Of a stretch of DNA of 22,289 bases, positions 1 to 7,024 are shown in pieces. Source of the DNA: CAYPTI01 sp964413525 [NCBI: uncultured bacterium] (lineage in GTDB: Bacteria; T1Sed10-126); contig CAYPTI010000012.1 of assembly GCA_964413525.1 (NCBI GenBank), positions 1 through 22,289 on the forward strand, written 5' to 3'. Under the pieces are notes generated by a model. That model worked only from the letters and a program-made list of their open reading frames with translations. It was not told where the DNA came from and did no database searches. How positions within the stretch are numbered: position 1 is the first letter of the stretch; each line of letters opens with the position of its first letter. The position numbers were made by a program, and so were the translations under genes.

Positions 1-39
1 GTCACGTCCATTTTTGTGTGTATATACGGTCTCCGACCC

Positions 40-235
40 GGTTTAATTTCGCCGTCCGGAATCAACTATGGGTAACCAATCGTAACGAAGGGTATGACCG
101 GACACGGGATAACGTTCCCGATCCGGGAGGCGAAATTACCTCGGGGACGTACGTCGTGCCTCTGGCTCCGGTCGGCCAGCGGCTGACCGAGAATGATGGG
201 AGAAGGCCGTCTTTACACACGAGTCGGGACCCTGA
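40..235 (+). repeat. Dispersed repeat, copy A
   Basis: This stretch aligns with 9750-9945 almost without gaps (one single-base indel up to GATCCGGG). Conserved blocks are ATTTCG, GGGT, ACGAA, GGAC, GATCCGGG, GGCGAA, ACCTCG, TGTGCCTCTGGC-like sequence and GAGAATGATG, ending in a looser CCGT...CGGGAC block. By eye identity is about 60-65 percent, highest in the right half. Both copies lie in non-coding DNA and contain a 19-nt hairpin immediately before GAGAATGATG. It may be an old mobile repeat or a structured RNA; I recognise no known family. Confidence 0.6.
170..198 (+). repeat. Hairpin plus GAGAATGATG tail, copy A
   Basis: GGTCGGCC (170-177), loop AGC, GGCTGACC (181-188) forms an 8-bp stem with one G-T wobble. 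It is followed directly by GAGAATGATG (189-198). The same 19-nt architecture and tail recur at 252-280 and 9881-9909. Confidence 0.65.
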
Positions 236-251
236 GGCTTCTCGCCTCGGA

Positions 252-280
252 ATCCAGCCAGAGGCTGGATGAGAATGATG
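252..280 (+). repeat. Hairpin plus GAGAATGATG tail, copy C
   Basis: ATCCAGCC (252-259), loop AGA, GGCTGGAT (263-270) is a perfect 8-bp stem followed by GAGAATGATG (271-280). Relative to copy A the outer pairs are changed on both sides (GGTC/GACC becomes ATCC/GGAT), so pairing survives while sequence changes. It begins 82 nt after copy A, and upstream similarity to A is only patchy (TTAC, TCGGGAC), so it looks like a partial tandem copy. Confidence 0.6.
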
Positions 281-464
281 TGAGGGAACGGTTGTTGCAC
301 AAGGGTTCAACTGATGAAAGCAGGTTCAAACAAACCGTCCGGAAACCGAAAACCCTCGTACTCCCAACCTGTCCCCGAGTCAATTTTGATCTGCGCGTGG
401 GACCATAACCATGATAGATGGTTCTCAGTTTCAATCCGGTGTCGAAGCCGAGATGGAATTCTGG

Positions 465-488
465 CTCATTCTCGTGGCCCAGGGCCAC
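465..488 (-). repeat. Possible minus-strand relative of the hairpin-GAGAATGA element (D)
   Basis: Read on the minus strand, GTGGCCC-T-GGGCCAC (plus 474-488) is a near-palindromic hairpin followed at once by GAGAATGAG (plus 465-473). CCTCG stands just before it, as CCTCGG does in copy C. The stem differs in length from copies A-C, so the relationship is tentative. Confidence 0.3.
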
Positions 489-737
489 TGCGAGGTTTAT
501 ATTCTTTCGATACTCGAAAAATAGAAAAACCCGCCAGAACCCCATCCCGGCTCCTCTCCTCCCAGGAAATTGAATGAAGTTCAGCGAGGGGAGGACTTCG
601 ATTCGGCAATCGTATCGGACACCGTTCGAGGCTGAGGGTTAAAACAGTTTAAATCCATCTCCCATCTGAGAAACGAAGCGATGGTGACCTATCAAGGTGA
701 AGCCACTCCAGGGGTCCTCAACAAGTAACACGATCGG

Positions 738-2213
738 TTAATGCCGAAAGACCCGTTGACCGGTGACCATCATGCTGAGGCCCAGCGTGTCGGCGGTCTC
801 GATGACTTCGTCGTCCTTCACGGACCCTCCGGGCTGGACCAGCGTCCGGACGCCGTGCCGGGCCGCCACCTCGACGTTGTCGGGAAACGGAAAAAATCCG
901 TCCGATGCCAGGACCGCCTCGTCCGGCAACTCGCCGTGGTGATCCCGTGCCTTCTCGCAGGCAAGCCGGACCGCGTCCACCCGGCTCTGCTGACCGGCTC
1001 CGACCCCCAGAACCTGGCCGGGCCGGGCGACCACCGCCGCATTGCTGGAGGTCGCGGCCACCACCCACCAGGCCTGCCGGAGCGCCGTGAGCTGATCGGA
1101 CGTAGGTTCCATCGAGGTCACCGTGTCCCACCGTTCCGGGTTGTCGTCCGTCTCCAGGGAATCCTGCAACAGGTAGCCCCCCTCCCAGCTGCGGAGCTGG
1201 CTCCCGGATCGTTCCGTCCACTCCCGGGTCCAGATCGCCACGCGGGGAGATCCTTTTTCTTCCAGTCGCCGGCGGGCGGCCGGGGTCAGGTCCGGGACGA
1301 GAAGCCGATCCAGAAAATAATCCTCCAGTTCGTCCAGCACCGCCAGAGACAGGGTCCGGTTCACAGCCACCACCCCCCCGAAGGCGCTCTTGGGATCCCC
1401 CTCCCAGGCCCGGCGGACGACCCGGGAGGGTTGTTCCCCGGAAGCCCAACCCGTCGGGTTGGTGTGTTTGATGGCTACCGCCTGCACCGGATCCGTCCGA
1501 GCGACCAGCCGGCGGGCTGCTTCGAGGTCGAGGCAATTGGTGTAGGACAGACCCCTGTCACCGATTAACCGGTATCCGCTGGATTTCGAGGAGCCAAGGG
1601 ATCGTACGATCGAGGCCTCCTGGTTGGGGTTCTCACCGTATCGGAGTCGTTCCGTCAGCTCCATCCCCAGCGACCAGCGGTCGTTGTCCTCCTCCCCGAG
1701 TACGGCCCGCCAGTCCAGATCGTACAGCAGGGTTTGTTCCAGGACCCTGCGCGCCAGGTACCGACGTTGGTCCCGGTCCAGGGGCCGGTGCCGGAGGTAC
1801 GCTCGAACCATCTCCGGCCCACACAGAGCGACCCGGGAGGGAAAATTTTTCGCCGCCGCCCGCAGCAGGCTGATGCCCCCGATATCGACGGCCTCCCGGT
1901 CGAACGCTCCGTCCGACCGGAACGGAGTTAAATCCACGATTACTCCGGACAGTTCCTCAATCGGGGGATCTTCACCCTCGGGACGGCCTAACAGGGACTG
2001 GTACAGGTCCGGATGCAGCGTCTTCACCTGGCCATCGAGTCGGGGTGCGAAGTCCAGCACGTCCACCACGGACCGGCAGGGCAGGTCCCGTTCCCCACAC
2101 CAGTTGGCCGTGCCCTCGGTGCCGATAAACTCGATCCCCTCTCCGGCCAGTTCCTTCAGCATCGGTTCGTAGGGTTCCTTGTTATGGAGCGACACAAACA
2201 GTTGTTCCTTCAC
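738..2213 (-). CDS. purH: Bifunctional AICAR transformylase / IMP cyclohydrolase
   Basis: PurH catalyses the last two steps of purine synthesis: formylation of AICAR with 10-formyl-THF and ring closure to IMP, in the cytoplasm. The IMP cyclohydrolase part (about 1-160) has DGQVKTLHP (60-68) and DIGGISLLRAAAKN (110-123). The transformylase part has RYGENPNQ (191-198), the catalytic Lys-His in KHTNP (K249, H250), DPKSAFGG, GVGAGQQSRVDAV, ASDGFFPFPD, QPGGSVKDDEVI and a C-terminal VFRH. At 491 residues it is slightly short for the family but complete. The N-terminal phosphate loops are divergent: SLHNKEP replaces the usual SxSDKTG and GTEGTA replaces STGGTA. I start it at GTG 2213, whose GTGA overlaps the thpR stop, the usual sign of translational coupling. 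A GTG at 2222 adds three residues and is the alternative. No strong ribosome site precedes either. Confidence 0.95.
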   Translation of the reverse strand: MKEQLFVSLHNKEPYEPMLKELAGEGIEFIGTEGTANWCGERDLPCRSVVDVLDFAPRLDGQVKTLHPDLYQSLLGRPEGEDPPIEELSGVIVDLTPFRSDGAFDREAVDIGGISLLRAAAKNFPSRVALCGPEMVRAYLRHRPLDRDQRRYLARRVLEQTLLYDLDWRAVLGEEDNDRWSLGMELTERLRYGENPNQEASIVRSLGSSKSSGYRLIGDRGLSYTNCLDLEAARRLVARTDPVQAVAIKHTNPTGWASGEQPSRVVRRAWEGDPKSAFGGVVAVNRTLSLAVLDELEDYFLDRLLVPDLTPAARRRLEEKGSPRVAIWTREWTERSGSQLRSWEGGYLLQDSLETDDNPERWDTVTSMEPTSDQLTALRQAWWVVAATSSNAAVVARPGQVLGVGAGQQSRVDAVRLACEKARDHHGELPDEAVLASDGFFPFPDNVEVAARHGVRTLVQPGGSVKDDEVIETADTLGLSMMVTGQRVFRH

Positions 2214-2764
2214 AGCGGCCACCGCCAGATCGGTGTATAGGTTGGACCGTCCTCGTCCAGCTCACTTTCCATCAACACGACTTCATCCGCCTCAAATTCC
2301 CCCAGCGTCCGTTCCCGATGCCGCTGGACCCACTCGGCCACCGCTTCGGATGCCGATCCGGGGTCGGACTTCACCCGTCCCAGGGTCACGTGGGCGTGAT
2401 ACTCCCGATCCTCGGGCTCCAGATCCCGATCCACGCAGAGATCCTCGATCGACTGCTGAACCCGGAGCAAGTCCTCCGAGTGATCGATCCCGGCCCAGAG
2501 CACCCTGGGTTGGGAGAGGTTCGGGAACGCTCCGGCTCCCTGGAGGGTCAGCGGTATCGGACCCGTGGTCGGAAGAACCCGGTGGAGGCCGGAATCCAGT
2601 TCCTCCAGCAGCCGGCGGGATACGTCCCCCAGAAACCGGAGGGTGATGTGATAGTTGTCCGGGTCAACCGGCTTGAAACTCTCCGGCCGGTCCAGATCGG
2701 CCAGCAGATCCTCCAGCCCCGGTCGAAGATCGTCCGGGATGGGAAGAGCAAAAAAGGACCGCAT
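2210..2764 (-). CDS. thpR: RNA 2',3'-cyclic phosphodiesterase (2H phosphoesterase, LigT/ThpR family)
   Basis: This is a cytoplasmic 184-residue member of the 2H phosphoesterase superfamily, which hydrolyses 2',3'-cyclic phosphate RNA ends and can join tRNA halves in vitro; its role in vivo is unsettled. Both signature motifs are present: H-I-T-L at residues 39-42 and H-V-T-L at 125-128, each preceded by Tyr in the local context (YHITL, YHAHVTL). Length is normal for the family. The frame is open to 2830, but ATG 2764 has a consensus site, AGGAGG 8 nt upstream, and starts exactly at the conserved MRSFFAL sequence, so the longer start is rejected. Its TGA overlaps the purH GTG, so the two are probably co-transcribed and coupled. 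Confidence 0.93.
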   Translation of the reverse strand: MRSFFALPIPDDLRPGLEDLLADLDRPESFKPVDPDNYHITLRFLGDVSRRLLEELDSGLHRVLPTTGPIPLTLQGAGAFPNLSQPRVLWAGIDHSEDLLRVQQSIEDLCVDRDLEPEDREYHAHVTLGRVKSDPGSASEAVAEWVQRHRERTLGEFEADEVVLMESELDEDGPTYTPIWRWPL

Positions 2765-2912
2765 GAACTCCGCCTCCTCGGGAATCAGGCTCAGCGTCGG
2801 GAGGATACTTAATAGGAGAAAAAATGACACCCTGGATTCCCCGCATCAACCCCCCAACCGACGGTACGGTGATCCTACTCATCACGAGCATCCGTCAAAC
2901 CGGGCGACGGCC

Positions 2913-2940
2913 TTGTTTCATCGGTAAATGCCGATAATAT
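2913..2940 (+). promoter_or_regulatory. Candidate promoter with internal dyad upstream of the ABC operon
   Basis: TTGTTT (2913-2918) and TAATAT (2935-2940) are separated by 16 nt. A perfect dyad, ATCGG (2920-2924) and CCGAT (2931-2935) around a 6-nt centre, lies between the -35 and -10, where a repressor could bind. The -35 matches consensus only in its first three bases. The dyad does not look like a full Fur box, so control by iron is not shown. Confidence 0.35.
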
Positions 2941-2962
2941 TTCGCGCTGCGGCTCGAAGCTT

Positions 2963-2989
2963 GGACGAGTGAAAACCATGCTCGTGTCC
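2963..2989 (+). promoter_or_regulatory. Leader hairpin upstream of the ABC permease
   Basis: ACGAG (2965-2969) pairs with CTCGT (2981-2985) around an 11-nt A-rich loop, and flanking GG (2963-2964) and CC (2988-2989) can add pairs across a short bulge. It would be near the 5' end of the transcript if the candidate promoter is used, about 185 nt before the start codon. Function unknown. Confidence 0.3.
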
Positions 2990-3172
2990 TCCCCTCTTCA
3001 TAACTCGGGCGCAGTGGAATCCATCGGCCTGAACAGACCCCGGTGGTTGGTTGATCCGACGTTCGTCCGGTGGCCGGCCGAGCCGGCGGGTCCAGCGAGG
3101 ACGCCCCGGGCAACGAACCGGTACGATAGCCCGGGCTGTCTTCGGGTCCCCTCAGGAGGTGGTTTCGCCCCG

Positions 3173-4786
3173 ATGCTGCGTACCCTGGACGAACCCCGTT
3201 CCCGGCGCCGAACCCGCGACCTGAGGACCTATTCCCTTCTGGTTCTGACGGCGCTGCTTCTACCGGTTGTCTACCTGTTCCTCCGGGGAGGGTTCGTGGG
3301 TCAGGCGGTGCTGCTCGATTTCTTCACCTCCCTGAAGACCTATGTTGTTGTCGGGCGGTCGCTTCTTCTCACGCTCCTCGTCACGGTGCTGGCGGTGCTG
3401 GTGGCGCTTCCGGCCGCCTACCTGACCGTCCGGACCGACCTCAAGTTCCGCCGGATCTGGACCATTCTGCTGGCCCTTCCCCTGGTCATCCCGAGCTACA
3501 TCGGCGCCTTCACGATGATTTCCGCTTTTGGTCCCCGGGGCAGCCTGCTGCAGGAGTGGCTGGAACCCCTGGGGGTCAGCCGGCTTCCTTCGATCTACGG
3601 CTGGCCGGGGGCCCTGCTGGTCCTGACCCTGTTTACCTATCCGTACATTTATCTGACCGTCCGAACGGGCCTCCGTTCGATTGACCTTTCCCTCGAGGAG
3701 GCCGGCCGGAGCCTGGGCCACTCCCGCTGGTCGGCGTTCTGGCGGATTACCGTCCCCCAGCTGGTCCCGGCCATCGGGTCGGGGAGCCTGCTCGTCGCCC
3801 TCTACACCCTGAGTGACTTCGGGGCCGTGACGCTGCTTCGGTTCGACTCCTTCACCCGCATGATCTACGTCGAATACAGCTTCAGCTTCGACCGCAACAC
3901 CGCCGCCCTGTATTCCCTGGTCCTGGTCGTGCTGACGGTGGGCATCCTGGTGTTCGAGGTGTTTTTGCGGGGCAACATTCGGTCCGCTTCCCGCCAGCGG
4001 GACCAGACCCACCGGTTAGTCGAACTGGGTCCGTGGCAGCTCCCGGCTCAACTGTTCTGTGGCACGGTCGTCTTCCTGGGGCTGGCCCTGCCGGCGGTGG
4101 TCTGTCTGCTCTGGAGTCTACGGGGTCTGTGGGGCGACCTGCAAATCCAGGCCGTACTTGTGAGCGCCTGGACCTCCTTTTACCTGTCGGGAATTGCTGC
4201 GGTCATCTGTCTGGTGGTGGCCCTTCCCCTGTGCTTTTTCATGGTCCGCAGCCGTGGATTTTCGGGCAAGGTGGTCGACCGAGCCGTTTACGTGGGATAC
4301 GCCGTCCCGGGGATTGTCATCGGGCTGGCGCTGGTCTTTTTTGCTTCCCGGTGGGTTCCGTTCCTGTATCAGTCGGTGGCAATTCTGCTGTTCGCCTACG
4401 TCATCCGGTTCCTCTCCCAATCCACCGGGGCCCTGCGAAGCAACCTCGAACAGCTCGACCCTTCCCTCGTCGAGGCCGGCCGGTCCCTGGGACAGTCCTC
4501 GTTTACGATTTTCACCCGGGTCCTGCTTCCCCTCCTGAAACCCGGAATCCTCTCGGGCGCCGGGCTGGTTTTTCTAACCACCATGAAGGAACTGCCGGCG
4601 ACCCTGCTCCTGAGGCCGACCGGCATGGAAACGCTCTCCATCCAGATCTGGCAGGCCACCGACTCGGCGATCTTTACTCTGGCCGGCTCCAGCGGGATAA
4701 TACTGATCGTAATTTCCGGCGGGTTAATGACGCTTATCCTCAAGCACGACCTTTCTCACGGCCAACGGGAGCTGAATCCGTCATGA
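3173..4786 (+). CDS. Iron(III)-type ABC transporter permease, two-domain (FbpB-like)
   Basis: This is an inner-membrane permease of 537 residues with two homologous halves of about six helices each, the architecture of the FbpB family (ferric iron uptake; related forms serve thiamine or phosphonate). Each half carries the EAA loop that docks on the ATPase: EEAGRSLGHS...VPQLVPAIGSG from about residue 175, and VEAGRSLGQS...LLPLLKPGILSG from about 433. I start it at ATG 3173, which begins a positively charged N-terminus just before the first helix. AGGAGG lies 13 nt upstream, slightly far. Its TGA overlaps the ATG of the ATPase gene (ATGA), so the two are coupled. No periplasmic binding protein gene lies in the window, so the substrate is inferred from architecture only. 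Confidence 0.85.
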   Translation: MLRTLDEPRSRRRTRDLRTYSLLVLTALLLPVVYLFLRGGFVGQAVLLDFFTSLKTYVVVGRSLLLTLLVTVLAVLVALPAAYLTVRTDLKFRRIWTILLALPLVIPSYIGAFTMISAFGPRGSLLQEWLEPLGVSRLPSIYGWPGALLVLTLFTYPYIYLTVRTGLRSIDLSLEEAGRSLGHSRWSAFWRITVPQLVPAIGSGSLLVALYTLSDFGAVTLLRFDSFTRMIYVEYSFSFDRNTAALYSLVLVVLTVGILVFEVFLRGNIRSASRQRDQTHRLVELGPWQLPAQLFCGTVVFLGLALPAVVCLLWSLRGLWGDLQIQAVLVSAWTSFYLSGIAAVICLVVALPLCFFMVRSRGFSGKVVDRAVYVGYAVPGIVIGLALVFFASRWVPFLYQSVAILLFAYVIRFLSQSTGALRSNLEQLDPSLVEAGRSLGQSSFTIFTRVLLPLLKPGILSGAGLVFLTTMKELPATLLLRPTGMETLSIQIWQATDSAIFTLAGSSGIILIVISGGLMTLILKHDLSHGQRELNPS

Positions 4787-5862
4787 GTCAGACCGTCCTT
4801 ACGGTGGATTCCCTGAGCAAGGAATTCGACGGCCTCCGCCATCCCGCCGTCGACAGCGTCAGCCTCACCCTCGAGGACAACGAAATCCTCAGCGTAATCG
4901 GGCCCTCCGGTTGCGGAAAAACGACGTTGCTCCGGATGATCGCAGGATTCGAACGGCCAGATGGCGGCGAAATTCACCTGCGGGAAAACACGATCTCCTC
5001 CCCCGAGGAACACAAAAAACCCGAGGACCGGGACGTGGGGATGGTCTTCCAGCACTTCGCTCTGTTTCCTCACCTGACCGTGCAGGAAAATATCGAGTTT
5101 GGCTTGCCCGACGCCCCCTGCCACGACATCCGGATCGAACGGGTCCTGGACCTGGTGGGGCTGAACACCCACCGGGTTCGGTATCCCGATCAGCTATCCG
5201 GTGGTCAGCAACAGCGCGTGGCTCTGGCCCGGTCCCTGGTGGTCGAACCGTCGGTGCTGCTGATGGACGAACCGTTCAGCAACCTCGACAAGGAACTGCG
5301 GGATCGGGTCCGAAGCGACGTGAAGGAAATTTTGAAAACCAAGGGAACCCCGACCATTTTCGTGACCCACGACCAGCGGGAAGCCCTGTTCATGGGGGAC
5401 CGGCTGGCGGTCATGCGGCGGGGACAGATCGACCAGGTCGGGGCTCCGGAAGACGTGGCCGTGGAACCTCAAACCCGGTTCGTGGCCCACTTCCTGGGTC
5501 CGACGGAATTTCTGACCGCCCGGCAAACCAACAACCACGTCGAAACCGACATTCAGAATCTGTCAGCCGACCAGGTCCGGGTCCCCGAGGTGCCGGAGGA
5601 GGAACCCTTCGACCTCATGATCCGGGCCGACGACATCCAGTTCGAGCCCACCGACGAGGAATCCGCCAACGGTCGAATTGTCGACTACGAATTTCTCGGG
5701 GGACTTCACCGATACGAAATCGAACTGGAAAACTCCGATCAGCACGTCTACAGCCTGACCAATCACGCCACCCACGTGGATCCGGGCACGCCGGTCCACG
5801 TCCGAATCGAACCGGGCCATCCGCTCAGCGGTTTCGAACGACCCAAGCCCGCCACCTCCTGA
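4783..5862 (+). CDS. ABC transporter ATP-binding protein with C-terminal TOBE-like region (FbpC-like)
   Basis: This 359-residue ATPase powers the permease encoded just upstream. Visible motifs are Walker A GPSGCGKTT (40-48), Q-loop VFQ (Q90), signature LSGGQQQRVALAR (138-150), Walker B LLMDEP (159-164) with the D-loop SNLD, and the H-loop VTH (H196). After about residue 235 comes an acidic C-terminal extension with FVAHFLGPTEFL, typical of FbpC/PotA/UgpC-type ATPases carrying a TOBE-type substrate or regulatory domain. It overlaps the permease gene by 4 nt. Homologues transport ferric iron, polyamine or sugars; pairing with a two-domain permease favours the iron group. All catalytic residues are intact. 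Confidence 0.9.
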   Translation: MSQTVLTVDSLSKEFDGLRHPAVDSVSLTLEDNEILSVIGPSGCGKTTLLRMIAGFERPDGGEIHLRENTISSPEEHKKPEDRDVGMVFQHFALFPHLTVQENIEFGLPDAPCHDIRIERVLDLVGLNTHRVRYPDQLSGGQQQRVALARSLVVEPSVLLMDEPFSNLDKELRDRVRSDVKEILKTKGTPTIFVTHDQREALFMGDRLAVMRRGQIDQVGAPEDVAVEPQTRFVAHFLGPTEFLTARQTNNHVETDIQNLSADQVRVPEVPEEEPFDLMIRADDIQFEPTDEESANGRIVDYEFLGGLHRYEIELENSDQHVYSLTNHATHVDPGTPVHVRIEPGHPLSGFERPKPATS

Positions 5863-5879
5863 CCGGCGGCCGAATCGTC

Positions 5880-5894
5880 ACCGGTCCGACCGGT
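5880..5894. terminator. Small hairpin between convergent genes
   Basis: ACCGG (5880-5884), TCCGA, CCGGT (5890-5894) is the only clear stem in the 100-bp gap between the ATPase and ddh. There is no T-run on either side, so intrinsic termination is doubtful. Confidence 0.2.
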
Positions 5895-5962
5895 TCCCGT
5901 CCGAATCGGCCCATCAAGCCTTCCGTTCCGTACTTATCGTCTGACAAAACCCAACCTTAACC

Positions 5963-6964
5963 CTACAGATAATCCGCCAGAAGTTCCTCCCGGGAATGGG
6001 GAGATAGATCGATCGGAGGAACGTCCAGGACGGTCCGGGCTCCGGTTTCCCCCCGACGATACATCCGCACGGCCGCCCGGGCGTGGGCAACCATGATCTG
6101 ACCGGTGGCCTCCGGGTTGCTGTCCCATTCCACGCTGTACTCGATCAGGGCGCTGTTGCCGGCCGCGGATTCCCCCGAAGCCATAACGAAACCGCCGTGC
6201 GGGTAGCGGTCGTGTTCGGCCTCCATTTCCTCCCGGGAAACGAACTGGACCGTCGTTTTATACGGTTCGAAATAATGCGGCATCTGCTTAATCTCACGCC
6301 TGATTCGGTCACGATCGGCTCCCTCTTCCACCACGACGTAGGCTTCCCGGGTGTGCATTTCACCCGGCTCGAGGCCGGGGCGTTCCCCGCTACGAACTCG
6401 TTGGATGGCATCTTCGACCGGCAGGGTATACTGGCGACAATCGACCACCCCGTCAATTTGCCGTACGGCGTCCGAATGCCCCTGACTGACGCCCGGTCCC
6501 CAGAAGGTGTAATGGGAGGCTCCGGGAAGAAAGGCGTCGGCCTTGACCCGTTCCTCGGAAAAGGTACCCGGATCCCAACCGGTCGAAACCACACTCAGGG
6601 TTCCGTGTTCCCGCCCAACTTCGTCCATCGTTCCAAAATACTCGGGAATATCGGCATGGGTGTCGAAACTGTCCACGGTGTTGTAGTGCCGGGCGAATTG
6701 AGGGCCCTGCTTCGGAAGGTCTTCCTTTGAACCCCCGCACAGGACGGCAGCGTCCGCAACCAGCTCGGCGGAAAAATCCCGGTCTTTGCCGGCGTCCATC
6801 AGCGGGGGACAGGGTTCTCCTCGCCGGTTGAATTCCGACCGAACGCGATCGGGTCCCCGGGTCAAAATACCGGCCAGCTCCATGTCCGGGTTGGCCCGGA
6901 TCGCTCCGTGAACTCCCCGACCTACGTTCCCGTACCCTACGATAACCAGTTCGATCTCATCCAC
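5963..6964 (-). CDS. ddh: meso-Diaminopimelate D-dehydrogenase
   Basis: Ddh reductively aminates L-2-amino-6-oxopimelate (tetrahydrodipicolinate) with ammonia and NADPH to give meso-DAP in one step, bypassing the succinylase or acetylase routes to lysine and peptidoglycan. The 333-residue product has an N-terminal Rossmann fold with GYGNVG (10-15), then TVDSFDTH (96-103), STGWDPG (127-133), FWGPGVSQGHSDA (154-166), QYTLPVEDA and PHGG, all hallmarks of this family and colinear with the Corynebacterium enzyme. The frame opens at GTG 6973, but that codon abuts the ribosome site. GTG 6964 has AAGGGAG 8 nt upstream and is the better start. The DUF924 gene lies 60 nt upstream on the same strand, so the two may be co-transcribed. 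lysC, the pathway's first enzyme, is 14 kb away. Confidence 0.93.
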   Translation of the reverse strand: MDEIELVIVGYGNVGRGVHGAIRANPDMELAGILTRGPDRVRSEFNRRGEPCPPLMDAGKDRDFSAELVADAAVLCGGSKEDLPKQGPQFARHYNTVDSFDTHADIPEYFGTMDEVGREHGTLSVVSTGWDPGTFSEERVKADAFLPGASHYTFWGPGVSQGHSDAVRQIDGVVDCRQYTLPVEDAIQRVRSGERPGLEPGEMHTREAYVVVEEGADRDRIRREIKQMPHYFEPYKTTVQFVSREEMEAEHDRYPHGGFVMASGESAAGNSALIEYSVEWDSNPEATGQIMVAHARAAVRMYRRGETGARTVLDVPPIDLSPHSREELLADYL

Positions 6965-7024
6965 CGTGACCACTCCCTTATTGGAATGTGAACCCGATCC
7001 TCCCGTCCGAGGCGACGCGGAAGC

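Larger units (their letters stand above)
1..737. other. Non-coding intergenic region at left edge
   Basis: I find no convincing gene here. The open frames are short, basic or low in Asp and Glu (unlike the acidic proteins of this window), lack Shine-Dalgarno sequences and match no family I recognise. The stretch holds repeat copy A (about 40-235), a second hairpin copy C (252-280), a possible minus-strand relative D (465-488), and a small hairpin at 662-684 with arms CCATC/GATGG. The last lies about 55 nt downstream of the purH stop on the minus strand, but no T-tract marks a classical terminator. Confidence 0.6.
2765..3172. other. Divergent intergenic region between thpR and the ABC transporter operon
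   Basis: This 408-bp gap separates the minus-strand thpR-purH pair from the plus-strand transporter. It holds a candidate plus-strand promoter with an internal dyad (2913-2940), a leader hairpin (2963-2989) and a GC-rich stretch around 3070-3090 able to form CCGGC/GCCGG stems. A frame continuous with the permease is open from 2969, but those 68 residues resemble no permease N-terminus and precede the plausible ribosome site, so I treat the stretch as untranslated leader. Confidence 0.55.

Noticed and set aside
18-272. 84-codon open frame (and overlapping frames at 193-408, 213-545 and 314-577) at the left edge
   Set aside because: No ribosome sites, no acidic bias, no recognisable family. 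The frame covering repeat copy A changes many residues relative to copy B, and hairpin pairing explains the conservation better.
480-490. GCCACTG resembling a cobalamin-riboswitch B12 box
   Set aside because: Single short match without the rest of the riboswitch core and not upstream of a relevant gene.
660-700. CTGAGA resembling the start of a TPP riboswitch
   Set aside because: The second conserved TPP segment (ACCTGA-type) and helices are absent, and no thiamine gene follows.
2969-3172. 68-codon N-terminal extension of the ABC permease
   Set aside because: Not hydrophobic or permease-like, and it begins within a leader hairpin. A ribosome site and charged N-terminus support ATG 3173 instead.
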